A stretch of DNA of 64,000 nt from Nelumbo lutea (taxonomy: Eukaryota > Streptophyta > Magnoliopsida > Proteales > Nelumbonaceae). Where the stretch lies: positions 63,724,727 to 63,788,726 of the forward strand of contig JAKGHH010000007.1 of NCBI GenBank assembly GCA_022828595.1, given 5' to 3'. Numbering within the stretch: position 1 is the stretch's first letter; every line of letters begins with the position of its first letter. Shown one piece after another: positions 1-12,400 of this stretch. A model generated the notes under the pieces. That model was not told where the DNA came from. It saw nothing but the letters and a program-made list of their open reading frames with translations, and made no database searches. The translations under genes and the position numbers were made by a program.

Positions 1-538
1 TATTTCTAGAAAGATAAAAGAGAGTAGGATTACTAGATAAGAGATAAGGATAGATTAGATCTAATCTAAGCATTATCTATTAGAGAACTGATCTCCCAAA
101 GGAGAAAGAAACTCCTTAGAGGAGTAGGAGACAACTCCCTCCTAAAGCTATAAAAAGGGGGATGGACTAGCACCTAGGCCATCATCAAATCCTCCAATAG
201 AGCTTCAGCCTTCAAGAAGAGCATTCAGCAACCAAGGAGGAAGAAGTAGAGTTCGTCCCCTCTCATCTGGAAGCTGCGATTTCATCATGAAGTGTCTGTA
301 AGGTTTTAATTTCTGGTTGAAGAGTTAGGGAAGCTTTGATTCTATAAACATTGCGAGATCTAATTGATTTTTATTATAGTTCATTGTTTATGGGTATTCA
401 TATGTTTTCTGCGATTAACTGTGAGGATTATTTTTATTGATTAAGCAAGAAGGGCCCCTTGCTTATTCAATGAAAATAATCTAGGCGGATTGAACCTCTA
501 GTTTCGTATATGATTGGTAGCTTCAATCATGGTGGCAA
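1..538 (+). mobile_element. Athila-type gypsy LTR fragment
   Basis: The piece carries a TATA box (TATAAAAA at 149-156) in a setting that closely matches the LTR of element F at 49670-49704 and 51653 onward: CCTCCTAAAGCTATA before the box, and GGACTAGCAC after it. This points to the promoter and transcribed part of a related gypsy LTR. It begins before the window and loses similarity near 538, where different sequence with two copies of TGATCTGGCACCCGA starts. The boundary is approximate. No open reading frame of note lies here. Confidence 0.5.
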
Positions 539-1215
539 CTAACAGAAATTGATCTGGCACCCGAAGTCTCTCCAGAGTCATAGTGGAAGGGCCGAACTGA
601 TCTGGCACCCGACCTCAGTGGGAGGTGGATGCTAGGTGGCCCGAAGCCACCCATACCTCGGACGGCTGGGCGGCAGAAGAGGCACCCTGAGCGAGGTACC
701 CACCTCGGGCTCGTCTATGAGACTGTCTACACTAGACATGAAAGCACGGAAGAGAAAAGAAAGTTTGGAAAAGAAAAGGAAGCTCGAGGACTCGCTGTAA
801 AAGACGCAACCGAACTGAGGAAATGACTGAACTAGAAGACCCGAGCTAGGAACCTCAGACACGAGCTCAATACTGACGCTGAAGACTTTGTGGCGAAGAA
901 AATGACTAGGGTCCCCCACTATTTATTGCCACTATATCCGGGCATTGATGGTCGAGATTGAGACAATCCGACGACTCTCAAAGAAATCGGCTACGGGCTC
1001 CTCGAGGTGAAATCAATTTAGCGCGTTTTTTTCCATTTGCAAAGTCCAAATTGCGTGATGTCCGCGTGTAAGCCGAATGTGACCCGAGTTTCTTTTGATT
1101 GAGCCAGGCACCAGATCGGTCTGGCCAGGCAAATCGCACCGAAGCCAAATCCACCGGGCGCATCATGAACTCCCCGCACTGGGTCAACACCTCAAAGATA
1201 GGGAGTGGGGGCAAT
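539..1215. other. GC-rich stretch, likely internal part of a retroelement
   Basis: This segment has TGATCTGGCACCCGA twice (550-564 and 598-612) and many CGAG/CTCG words, unlike the AT-rich flanks. It ends in a purine run (GGGAGTGGGGGC, 1201-1212) of the kind that precedes a gypsy 3' LTR. Short open frames exist but show no recognisable domain. It is most simply the worn internal tail of the element whose LTR follows. Confidence 0.35.
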
Positions 1216-2117
1216 TGATGGAGGGTGATTTGGCCCGACCTCGTAGCACGGGGACACGTGGGTGTGACCTTGCTTAAGTGATGACTTAGCGTGACAGCAC
1301 AGCAAGCGTAGCCGTAACTCGGTGGGAATGGCTCATCGAGTTTAATCTGGCAACTCGGTGGGTTAGTCTACTCGCCGAGAGTCGTCTGGCTTGCACTTTC
1401 TTCCTAAGGCTGAGGCACTCCGAGCTACCTCCAAACTTGGGGCCCTTTGACTTTTCCTAATGCTCGAGCTCCTCCTAGTGGGTTCTAGGCCATTCCCAAA
1501 AAGGAACACCCCAATCCGCCTCTAGACACCCCGAGGTAGAGACACCTCGGGTCAGCGCCGCTAGTGTAGCTCACCATAGGTAGCTCGACAAAACTTGCCA
1601 CAGGCAGCTTGCCGCTTGCAGGGTAGCTCGGTACAGGGTAGCTCACAGAAGAGCAGTTCGGCCTATCATAGGAAGATCTCCTACCTGACAACTATATCTG
1701 GCAAACCTGGAGACTACGACCACGTCTTTTGTCAGACGCTGTTGTGCCCGCCACCTCTGGAAGATGTCCTACATCTAACAAGTACGTACCCTGCAGCGAC
1801 GGCCCCATACGTGCCACCTTAGCCCTGGCTATAATGGTTGCGGTAGGATGACAGTGGTGGTTATACCTGCCCTGACAGAGGCAGGTGAGCTTGATTTGGC
1901 AGAGTACTGCTATAAGTAGTCCCAATCCCAAAGGGCAGGTAATCTCTTGATACCCGCACTATCTGCACTCTTAGCCCCCTTTACTCTTCTCGCATTTTTC
2001 ATTTAAGCATCGGAGTGTTTCCGTCGGGCAAGTCCCCTGGAATTCCTCATCTTCTCCATCTCAGGCACCACCAGGAGTCATGCAACCGCCAGATAGAAGT
2101 GTCCGGATCGCGCACCA
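1216..2117 (+). mobile_element. Probable gypsy 3' LTR (~0.9 kb)
   Basis: A polypurine-like run ends just before TGATGG at 1216, and a plausible terminal CA lies at 2116-2117 (CGCACCA). A TATA-like TATAAGTAG sits at about 1911-1919, where an LTR promoter would be. No second copy of this LTR is present in the window, so neither end is confirmed. Base composition is GC-rich and different from the copia and Athila-type LTRs further right. Confidence 0.4.
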
Positions 2118-4553
2118 TTAGGGCCTATACACCATAATTCTACATTTGGTTGTTGGTGGGCCCACATTATTGTTTTTATAGGTTCTAGGTGTTAGTAGGT
2201 CCCATACACCCTATTTCTACCTTTTTTGGATGATATTGGGCCCCACACATTGTTAATATGCATATATTGTTTTAGTTTCATGTATGTAAATTCTTGCATG
2301 TGAAATCATAACACAAAAAGTTGGCACATGTGGGTACTTGGCTCTTGGTGGAACTAGTGATTTCCAAACTTTCTTTTTTTCTTCCATCCATTGAGAAGAT
2401 CCTCTTAGAAGCAATGGTTACCAAACAATCATTAGGCTACAAAGACCAACTCCAAAAAGCCTAGTGTGAGGTTGGCATTGTGACAATGGTTTGAACCTAA
2501 AGGTCTAATGAGCTGGTTCGGGTTGTGGAACCGAAAAAGGGGAAGAAAAGGGAGGAAGGAAGGTGACCAGACCCCCGAAGGGGCTGCCTACATACCCTCC
2601 TATGAGGAATCAGGCCAATGTAATTCATTAAAATTAGAATTCCGATGAAAGAAAAGACAAAATGAAACCTAGATGCACAGAAGGTGGGAAAGGATTGATA
2701 TGAATGAGAGAGAGACAAAGACAGAGATAGAGAGAGAATGGGCTCACATCAAGGTGATGGGGCAAGAATGGTTACAAAGCCACTTGAAATGGATAGAAAA
2801 CTCCTATTTATATTTTTTGGGTACGTATTCCAAAAGTTTTTTAAGTTGTGCTTTTCAGATTCTACCCTCTTACTCTAGAATATTCGTTTTGCATATTTAA
2901 ATATGTGGTTAAAATATGTGTTTATAGAATTATCTTGTTAATTTCCATATTCACACTTTTATCATTTAAATCATGTATATTTCTATTCTTGTATATGTTT
3001 AGCTGGATTTATTTCTAGAATATCCATTCATTATACGCATGTTTATTCTTGTTCAATAATGTTCTCTTGGTTTGTAGAATGTGTATTGTTTAGTTATGTT
3101 TCAACACTTGTATTTAGTGAAGTGGACCAAATTGACCTGGGTTTAGTCTCGGGTTGGTCGAATCGAGCCATATACTACCCTCTTACACCCAATGTTTCTT
3201 TTGGCCTAGTGAATTTTCAGAAGATCTTAAAATGATTTGCCAAAGTATACCTTTGTTAACATTGTAGCCTACATAAAGGTTGCATTGCGTGTCAACAAAT
3301 CTCAATATGGTAACGAGGTAGGGGCAAAAACAACAAACCACCCACACAATTTGGCCCAAATATGTTACTCTCCCCATCGTCGATCCATCATTTCTACCTA
3401 TCTAGAATAAATTAACCCAACCCAATGTGAGCTGGGATCAGCTCACAAGATAATACTTTTCCAACAAGTTGATCTATGTCTACACATCTTACCATGGTCC
3501 ATGAATCCATCCCAACATTTTATGGTGAGTCCCAGTCTTATATAGTAAGGTGTGCGGACAGATATCAAGTTGGAAATTGTTGAAAAAAGCATACATTTTG
3601 TTGCGAGCAGATCGGGCCCCACCGTAGCCCCAAAAACAGCTTTAAAATTATTCAAAACGGTTATTTTTTGACGTCTTCTCCAACTTCAAAGCCTTCTTTT
3701 TCATGTTCTCGACCAAGGTAAAAGCTTGGGCCTGGACTCTTAGGGACTGACAGTGCCCCAGAAACCATCATTTACAATGGCCAAAGCCCCACCACCATAG
3801 ATAGCATGGCTATTAGCTGAGAGACGAAAGTCAGACTGATGTATTATTCAACTGTATTTCTTTACTGAATTAAATTTGGATTCAGTCCATGCCACAAAGA
3901 AGTGCACAAAATATTAGATGGATAAGTGATATCTTTGTTGAATTTTCTGTAGTGCGGGTAGAAGCAGCCTCCTGCAGGCCAGATCAAAAGACGCGCACAC
4001 TTTACACTTTACAGTTAAGGGCACCCAGTCAAATAAAAAAAGCAACAGTAACGCTTTAGCACCCGCTAGAGTCTAGCAATTGGATTCGGAAAACTGGGAC
4101 ACAACTAACACAATCAGATCAGACTAAAAGTAAATGCCAGGAATAGGGTCCCACGCCTACAAATCTAGGCTTCATTAATTCCAGTGTCCAGTGTTGACTG
4201 GAATGCCTTGGACACCCGATCTGCTTTTCCCACCTCGCGCCTCACAGGAGAGGAGATGTTGCCGATGCACGTGGATGTGCATGTGATGCGCCCATTTGTG
4301 AAGAGCAGATCCCGTCACCTTAAGAGGAGAGAGGGGGGTAATTCCTGGAATGCCTTGACAAAATAGCAGAAAGGTTATTCAAGAGTAGAATAGGAATACC
4401 CCAAATACAATTGGTGGGAGATCAGGATCTAGTTGAAACGGGGAAGGTAAAAGGATTCATCCAACCAAACACCTGTTTCGCAACAGATACATCCATGTGA
4501 CCCATCCGGAAAACATGACAAAATTGGAAATAACAATCTACCCACCATTGAAA
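2118..4553. other. Gene-poor spacer
   Basis: No reading frame here has a recognisable domain, codon bias or length above about 75 residues, and I see no retroelement motif. The sequence is mixed in composition and may contain old repeats I cannot identify without a search. Confidence 0.5.
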
Positions 4554-4964
4554 CTGTGTTTGGTTCTGTGTCGGTTTATGGATAGATCATTTATTTCTAC
4601 TTTCCACTTTAATTTTTAGTTATATTTTTTCACTTCAAATATTTTTTACTTTAAACATTTTCTTTGCTTGGGTTTTACTTTTAAGTGTTTTTTTATTTTC
4701 CATTTCAGATTAATACTCATTAAAGTGTGGCACATCAGCATTTGGTTTCAAGAAACGTTAGGGCATTGGGGGAAACGAGAATTTGACATTTCCCCAAATG
4801 TCCCATGCACAAAAATCAAAGTGTTTCAGTTTTTTACCACTTATTTGATAAAAATTGAAACCAAACAGTTGTTTCATTTTGCTTCATATGCAATAAATGC
4901 CAATGCCTATGTAGCGTTGATGTGACAGTGTTTTTTCAATAAACACTCATGGAACCAAACACAA
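4554..4964. mobile_element. MITE-like element with inverted ends
   Basis: The left end reads CTGTGTTTGGTTC at 4554 and the right end is its near inverse, GAACCAAACACAA at 4952-4964. Outside the ends no clear target duplication is visible. The interior is AT-rich and non-coding. The GTGTTTGGTT terminus is common among small plant DNA transposons. The superfamily is uncertain. Confidence 0.5.
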
Positions 4965-5345
4965 CTTAAATTATTCAAAAGAAAGATACCACATGACATG
5001 ATATGTAATGGAATAGAACCAAGCCCCACTCAAACTCTAAAAATACAAATAAAATAAAAGGTAAATTAGAGTACAAGACTTAAACCTCCCTTAAGATTTC
5101 TTCTCAATACAAAATCTTCCCCTCCTCTTTTAAATTGGATAAAGACTTCCCCTATTAAATGACATCATTGGACAAAAATATATGCTCCTCAAGAATTCCG
5201 CCTATTATCCATTTGTACATAAGATCAATCTGTCATTTTTTGTAAAACCCAATTTTTCCCTCCATTATCATCCCTTTACTCATTGTTCTCACTAGTTTTC
5301 TACTATCAAACAAAGAAATGCTAGCAGAAACTCTTTTATTGGCAC

Positions 5346-5525
5346 TAGGGATGGTTTTGATCCAAGCCTAGCTGAATACTTGGCTATTTGAGCTTGGCTC
5401 GCAGGAATAGTGTTAGGCTCGAGCTCAATTTGAACTAGAGACTTGAGCTCGAGCTCAGTTCGGTTCAAAAGCTTGCAAATTTGAACTCGTCTTGGCTCGA
5501 GCTTGACTACAAGCCAAACTTTTCA
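5346..5525. repeat. Degenerate GAGCTCGAG/CTTGGCTCG repeat fragment
   Basis: This stretch is dense in GGCTCGAGC, GAGCTTGGCTCG and their complements. The vocabulary is the same as in the inverted-end element at 15767-16103. It looks like one worn arm of that family, followed by an AT-rich tail. No coding signal. Confidence 0.35.
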
Positions 5526-7109
5526 AAAAATTAAAAATTATAGATATAAAAATATTTTTTTTATTTTACATACAAAAAATAGAAATATTATATATATAAT
5601 AAAAATGTATGTATGTATATAATAAAAATTATTATATAATAAAAATATTATATATATATATATATATATTTTTTTTACTTATAAAGATATATAAAAAATC
5701 CAATGAAGAACGACAAGAGAGCATCAATTTCCAAGTGGCCATTTGAATGTTTCTAGGAAGAGAATGCAACAAATTACTAAGAAATAAAATAAATTTGAAC
5801 CCTCATGTTCTCACCTGAGTATAACACTCGACCATTAAAACACCATTAGAGCTCACTTATAGATGTCAAAATCAAACAAAAGATCTAGGTAGCAAAGGGA
5901 TGGAAAGATCTGATCCATAGGGCCATGATGATATTAATTCACACCAAAAAATGGATTACTCTTTCTTCCTTTCACTATTCTTTCTTTTGGGCTAGAAAGC
6001 TCTGGGAGGCTCAAAGCTCCTTTCCTTTTGTGCTAGCACCTAGTGTTTTCAGCCCATCATTGACCCAATCAGTTGAACCATTCAAACCATCACTCAATTA
6101 GGATTTCGGGTCTGGTTCAGTCAAAACCTGTCAGGTAGTAAAAAAATCGTTAACTTAGTCCGACCGACCGGTTCAACTGTAGACCCATTCGACCTGGTCA
6201 TTGGCTCAAATCTCTGATTTCCGATTGGGGTATTTTTCATTTTGGGTAACTTTTCGAGATCTATGTGTCCCAAGTACCATAGGTGCCTTTCCTTGTCATT
6301 TTCATGAAAAAAAACCACCTTTTTTAGCCTCAAATTACAATTTTTAATATTTTTATAAATAAAAAAAAATTAAAAACTGAATTGAAAAATAAATTAAATA
6401 TAAAAATACATATAATATTTCTAAAACATGTTATATTATTATACATATATATAGCAAGATGGTACACATCACCATCCCTCTATTTTCATTTCCTAATTAG
6501 CTAGCTTGATATATTTTACCTAAAATCTCTCTCTCTCTCTCTCTCTCTCTTCAATCCATTTAGCTAAAGTGATGTGGTTTATTGGATTGGGTATGGTTTG
6601 GTTTTCATTAATCTAACTACCCATTTACTTTGAATGGTATATTACCTATTGTTTATAATTAAAATTTTCATTTTATTTTATTATAACTTATACAAAAATA
6701 AATTAATTATTTTTGTGATTAATTAAAAACTCCCAAACAATATTACTACTTTTAAAAATTAATAATTTTAATGATTAATTACTAATATTATCGACAATTT
6801 ACTAATAGTTTACCAAAAATAATTAATTCATTTTAGGATTAATTAAAAATCCCAAAGTTCACTTAAAATCTATTATTTATATCCATGATTTATTAAAATT
6901 TCCAAAATTTAATACCAAAATATATTATTGTTTTTAGTAATTAATATTAGTGATATATTAATAATTCATGATTAATTAATTAGTGATATATTACCAACAA
7001 TTTAATTAATTATCAATAATAATTAATTGTTTTATTAATATCAAAATTTAAAAATTAATAATTTTTCATGAATAATTAAATTAACTATTATTTCTATCAA
7101 TAATAGTAA

Positions 7110-7154
<45 letters not shown>

Positions 7155-7254
7155 ATATATATAATTAAAAAATACCATAAATATTATTATTCTTAGTAAT
7201 TAATATTACTATTAGTAAATATAAATTAAAGTTAGTGCCATTAATTACATGAGG
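5526..7254. other. AT-rich spacer with microsatellites
   Basis: Non-coding AT-rich DNA. It contains an (AT)n run near 5650-5670, a (CT)n run at 6536-6551 and a compound (CT)n-(ATCT)n-(AT)n run at 7111-7163. There are many ATTAATT words. No gene is seen. Confidence 0.6.
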
Positions 7255-7983
7255 GACCTTGCGATGCATGAGTTTTGTTAAAAGCATTTGAGGCAAAAGG
7301 AGCTAGGGGTGTACCTTGGGTTGGGTGGGCCTAGCTCGAGCCCAACCCAGTTCAAGCTTTTGCACAAGTTGGGCTTGAGTTTTTGAATTTCAAGTTGGGG
7401 GTTGAGGCTTCGGGTAGTTTAAACTCTACCCAACCCGACTTTATCAATATTTCTACCTGGAAATTGGGCTATAAAGCTCAATATGCCCAAGCCCAAGTCC
7501 AACCCAAGATTTCAGGTTAAGCTTGGGTTAGGCCTAAGTTGGTATCAGGCCTAGGTTAGTAAATTATCAGTAATTATTGTCATTCTATATTTATTATATA
7601 TTAATAAATTATCAGCAATTATTGAAAATTACCAGTAATTTTTCTCTTACCAACCTAGGCTAACTTGAGCTTTAATCCAACATCTTGAGCTAGGTTGGGA
7701 TTGGATGTGTTGAGCTTTGTAGCCCAATTTCTAGGTAGAATATATTGATAATATGTAGATATGTGTATCACAAAATGTTGGGCGGGCTCAAATTCATCCA
7801 ATTTGAATTTAGGTTAGGCTTGAGTTTGTTGGCTTAAACCCAACTTGAAGTTGAAAACTCAAGCCCAACTTATGCAAAATCTTTGGTTAAGTCAGGTTGG
7901 GCTCAAATTAGGCCTTCTCAAGTTGCACCCTTAATTCCTTTTGCTTCAAATTTTTTTAAAAAAGCTCGTGCATCACCCAGGTC
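7255..7983. repeat. Long foldback (inverted repeat) element
   Basis: The left half reads outward-in as the imperfect reverse complement of the right half along most of its length, with a centre near 7620. Matching landmarks include GGACCTTGCGATGCATGAG (about 7254-7272) against the complement of CTCGTGCATCACCCAGGTC (about 7965-7983). CAAGTTGGGCTTGAG (7365-7379) pairs with the complement of 7856-7870, and TGGAAATTGGGCT (7458-7470) pairs with the complement of 7721-7733. The central part is AT-rich. No reading frame. It is probably a non-autonomous foldback or MITE-type DNA element whose transcript would form a long hairpin. Confidence 0.75.
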
Positions 7984-8289
7984 ACCACTATTATACCTTA
8001 AATACATGTGGGATAGTCTGACCCATTTGACCTGAACGATCGAGCTAGTGACTCGCAACCTAGAGGTAAAAATGGTTCGGCCTCCACATAATTTTTTAAA
8101 ACTTTGCTAGCACCTTTGCTTTCAATTCAGAGTTTAAGATGAGAAAGAGAGAGCAGGGAGAGAAAAATTTAAACAATTATACAATTTTCTCTCCAACGGA
8201 CCTACTATTTGTTAATTGTACACTAGACCCCACGATGTTGCTTCCCTTTGACATCATCGTTATACAAGTGATCATATCTTCTTTTCATT

Positions 8290-8728
8290 TCCTTCCTTAT
8301 CAGAGAGGGGCCCCTTAGGGAGTGGGGGGCTTATTGAAAAAGGGCGCACTCTAACGGCGTACTTGGGAGAAACCCACTACAGTTGGATTTCGGGTAGGGC
8401 CTTGCTTGTTAGTTGAAGAAGGCCACAAGTGGAAGCAACCGATGCTTTGGTCATTCAATTGACTCCTTGCTGCTAGTCCGTGCTTGCTGTCATGTTGGGA
8501 AGAGTAGAGGTTTAGGCCGGTTTTACCTACTATTGGATTTGATCCAATGACTCATCGTATGAAAGCGATATTCTAACCATTGAGTCAAGTAGGTCAAGCT
8601 GAGTCTTGTCTTCCTATCATTTCACTTCGATTGAGAGAGATCAGATCTCTTCGAACCTCACTGGGCCGGACGAAGGGGAAAGAAGGGGTGGGTGGTCTGG
8701 GAACAAGAACGAGAGAGGGCTAGTAACC
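8290..8728. other. Probable organelle DNA insertion (NUMT or NUPT)
   Basis: This GC-richer block contains a relic of the organelle elongator tRNA-Met gene (8524-8594). The surrounding sequence has no resemblance to the neighbouring transposons. The flank pattern suggests a mitochondrial copy of the plastid-type tRNA, but a plastid origin is not excluded. The same type of sequence seems to resume after the LINE (15294 to about 15368), which would mean the LINE landed inside it. The outer limits are estimates. Confidence 0.5.
8524..8594 (-). pseudogene. trnM: Degenerate organelle-type tRNA-Met(CAU)
   Basis: Read on the minus strand, the 71 bases begin ACCTACTTGACTCA and end AATAGTAGGTA, so the seven-base acceptor stem still pairs perfectly. 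The anticodon region reads CTTTCATACG, giving CAU. This matches the plastid-type elongator tRNA-Met also found in plant mitochondria. Damage: about two bases are missing before the GAGTC of the variable region, and the T-loop reads GATCAAAT instead of GTTCAAAT. It lies in nuclear DNA among transposons, so it is most likely a non-functional transferred copy. Confidence 0.75.
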
Positions 8729-8731
8729 TCA

Positions 8732-9319
8732 CAAAGCCTATGATTGTCCAAAAGCTAAGCAAAATGACAACAATCAAGATGGATGGATTACTGTTAACAG
8801 CAGGAAAAAGATTAGATTTAATAAAATACTCCAAGTAATATGAGGGTGGTCGGCACAAGGGTCAGCACAAGGGGATATCAACGCAACAGGGAAAAGGCTT
8901 GGAACAACAGGCGCAATTTTCATACTCATTTGAAAATCCCTCAGTCGGAATTGTGTTTGGACTATACTAATGGAGTTGCTAGGACCAAATTCATAAATCC
9001 TGGTCATGCCATCATTGAACCTACCACAAATTTCCAACAAAAACGATGGATTGAAAAAAGGGTACAAAAATATTTCAAAGTGACAAACTTTGTTGGGACC
9101 AATAAGTTTCATTCTAGAAGGAAAATTTTAATTAAGGACAAAACAAATGATAACGTTTGTGAGGTTGATTTGCAAGAAATGAAACAAGATGACCAGAATG
9201 AAAATGGGCTTGATGACAAGGAGGAAGATGTAGGAAATGAAGAAGTTGGGAAAGGAGATGATGGAGAGGACGGTATGGAGGAAGACTGGATGGAGCAACT
9301 CCAAAATGGGATTGCATAA
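8732..9319 (+). pseudogene. LINE ORF1 C-terminal remnant
   Basis: The first part (about 8760-8840) translates to a DGWITV-type motif followed by lysines and arginines, typical of the linker near the end of plant LINE ORF1. After a stop near 8838 the open frame 8840-9319 continues with a basic stretch and then a very acidic tail (KEEDVGNEE and similar) ending at 9319. The RNA-binding N-terminus and CCHC knuckle of a full ORF1 protein are not present. It lies about 110 bp before ORF2, the normal order. Confidence 0.55.
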
Positions 9320-9428
9320 CCAAATGAAGAAATGAAGATTAAGAAAAACCAGCATGGGGAAGACTATGAGCATGATCGTGATCTTCTTGGATGGGACAAT
9401 ATGGGTTCAAACAGCACCAAGGTGAACA

Positions 9429-12400
9429 ATGAAACTACTTAGCTGGAACGTCAGGGGTGCGGGCAGACCACAACTCCAAAGACAAGTTTTTTATGTGAAC
9501 CACATTCATAAGTTTGGTATTATTTTTTTTATGGAAACTAGAGCCAATCCAATTCATGCAAGAAAGATAGTGAAATCCTTGAAGTTTGAAAACTATTTTT
9601 TAGTTGATTTTGTAGGTTTTGCTGGGGATCTTTGGATTTTATGGGAAAAAAAATTATGTAATCTTCATATAATATTTTCTAATGAGACTTGTTCATGTTA
9701 GCATAACTGATTTAACTTCAAACAAATTTTGGATGTGTACTTTTGTTTATGTGCCGCCTAATAAATCTGAACAAAGAGTTGTCTAGGAATGGATTAAAGA
9801 CATTTCAGATTCAATAACTGAGCCTTGGTGCCTTGTTGGTGATTTCAATTCTTTCAAGACAATTGATAATAAGAAAGGAGGGAGAGAGGTCATGGCGAGC
9901 CAAACAAGGGATTTCAACCAGCTCCTTAATGATTGTAACCTTATGGAGTTGTAAATGAAGGGTCTCCAATTCACATGGAAAAATAAATTCACTTGGGAGC
10001 ATTTGGACTGGACACTTATTAACGATGATTGGAGGAGACTTTTCCCAAATAGCACTCTGCAAAATTTGTCATTCCTTTCCTCGGACCACACCCTCCTCAT
10101 CCTTCATACGGACCCTTCTCAATATAATGGTCCGAGGCCCTTTAGATTCGAACAGATGTGGTGCTTAGATCCGAGTGTGAAAGAGGTCATATCTAAAGCT
10201 TGGAACATTGAATGCTTTGGATCCAAAGCAATCCAATTCGTAAAGAGAAGAAATAAAGTGGCGACAATGCTGAAAATTTGGAATGAAAAACACTTTGGAA
10301 ATATTTTTAAGAAAAAACAAAACATTTTAAACTCTCTTGAAGATGTCCAAAAACGTTTCTTGGATGAAAAATAATAATAGATCTTTGCAGAACTTGGAAG
10401 GTGCCTTGCAAAAATAACTAAATAATATTCTTACTAAAGAGGAAGCATATTGGGCAAAAAAATCAATAATCGAGTGGGTTAAACTTAGGGATAAAAACAA
10501 TAAGTTTTTCCATACTTCACTACTATTAAAAATGACGAGGGTGAAAGAATTGAAGATCAAGAGAGAATATTATGTGTCTTTTATTTGAAATTCAAGCAGA
10601 GATTTCAAACAGAAGGGACAAGAGGAATAGATGAATTTATTAAGGAGATCAATAAATGTATAATTGAGGATCAAAATAAATCAATTATTAGGGAGGTCAT
10701 CGATGGGGAAATTGTTGAGGCTCTTAAATCAATCAAAGATCTTAAAGCTCCTGGTCCGGATGGCCTTAATGCCCTATTTTTCAAAAACTTTTGGGACATC
10801 ACAAAAGATTTTGTTTGTAAAGCTGTGAAAGCTTTCTTCCATTTTAGGAAATTGTACTAAATTCTGAACAAAACTTTTATTACACTCATCTCAAAAAATG
10901 GGAACCCTGAAAATGTTAACAATTATAGGCCCATAAATTTATGCAATGTCATCTACAAAATCATTTCAAAAATCTTTGTTAATAGGATTAAGCCTTTCTT
11001 GAAGAATATTATATCTCCATACCAAAGTGCCTTTGTGCCTAACAGGCAGATTAATGATAACATTCTTATTGCTCATGAAATGTTACATACAATGAGAAAG
11101 AAAAAAGGAAAAACTAGTATATTTGCCTGCAAAATTGATATGAAAAAAGCTTACGATAGAATAGAATGGGATTTCATTGAGAAAGTCTTAAGGAAATTTG
11201 GATTTCATGAGAAATGGATTACCTAGGTTATGGAATGTATAAAAAAGGTATCTTATCAAATTTTAATAAATGGTAGCCCCTCTATGGAATTTACCCCTTC
11301 TAGAGGGATCAAACAAGGAGATCTTCTCTCTCCCTATATTTTTATTCTTTGCACAGAAACATTAGCAAAGAAACTTGAAAAAGAATCTCTATGTAAGAAA
11401 AGCCCAATTGATTGTAAGGTTGCCAAAGGAGATCCTCTCTCTCTCCCTACATTCTTGAATCTTAAGGAAAGGGTTAATAACAAACAGGCAAGTTGGAAAA
11501 AAAACACTTTATCCTTGGTAGGTAGAATGACCCTTTTGAATGTTACAACGAATTCAATGCCACAATTTCTTATGAGTTCTTTTAAGCTTCCCCAAAATAT
11601 CATTGACGAAATTGATAAAAGCCAAAGGAACTTCTTATGGACAAATTCTAGTGAAAAAAAACTGGTTCATTTAATTGGTTGATACAAGGTGTGTACCTCA
11701 AAATGTTGGGGTGGTTTGGGGCAAAAAAAACCTCCATTGGGTTAATGAAGCCAACCTAGCAAAGTTGGGCTGGAAAATATTAGTTAACAGTGATAACCTT
11801 TGGGTTAAAATTATTAAAACAAAGTACCTTCAAAAAGAGGACTTTTGGAATGTGAATGAAAAGAAAGGTATATCATGGGCATGGAGAGGTATCCTTAAGG
11901 GGAGAGATCTCCTTAAAAAAGGGTTAGGTTGGGAAATAAACAATGGCAAATCTATCAAATTTTGGAAAGATACTTGGGTTGACAATACCTCCTTGGACCA
12001 AATTATTCCTCCTGATAGAATTGAAAATGATAATCTCCTCCTTAGTGAGGTTATTGATCAGAATAGGAGTGTATGGATTGAAAATAGAATTTGTAGCTTG
12101 GTTCGTTTGAATATTTGGGGGAAAATAAAATCTATTTTTATCCCCTCAAATAAAAATGAAGATAAATTAGTGTGGAGACTTAGCTGTGATGGAAAATTCT
12201 CAATTAAGTCTACTTATAAATTAAAATGTAACTTGTCTATTCATGAAGAGTTGAACCCAAAGTGGAATTCAACTGTTTGGAAGGTTAATTGTCCACCAAA
12301 ATTTAAAAATGTTTTCTATCTCCTTAATAAAAGACTCCCAACAAAATTGCTTCTACAAAATAGAGGTTGAAGTGTGGATGGAACATGTAGTTTTTGTGGA

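Noticed and set aside
5641..7163. AT and CT runs as possible promoters
   Set aside because: They are simple microsatellites with no gene start within range.
8840..9319. 159-residue frame as an independent acidic protein gene
   Set aside because: Its place just before ORF2 and the basic-then-acidic layout fit the end of a LINE ORF1 remnant.
9132..9373. Minus-strand hydrophobic frames as membrane proteins
   Set aside because: They lie opposite the acidic LINE ORF1 tail, whose GAA/GAT-rich codons read as Phe/Leu/Ile on the other strand.
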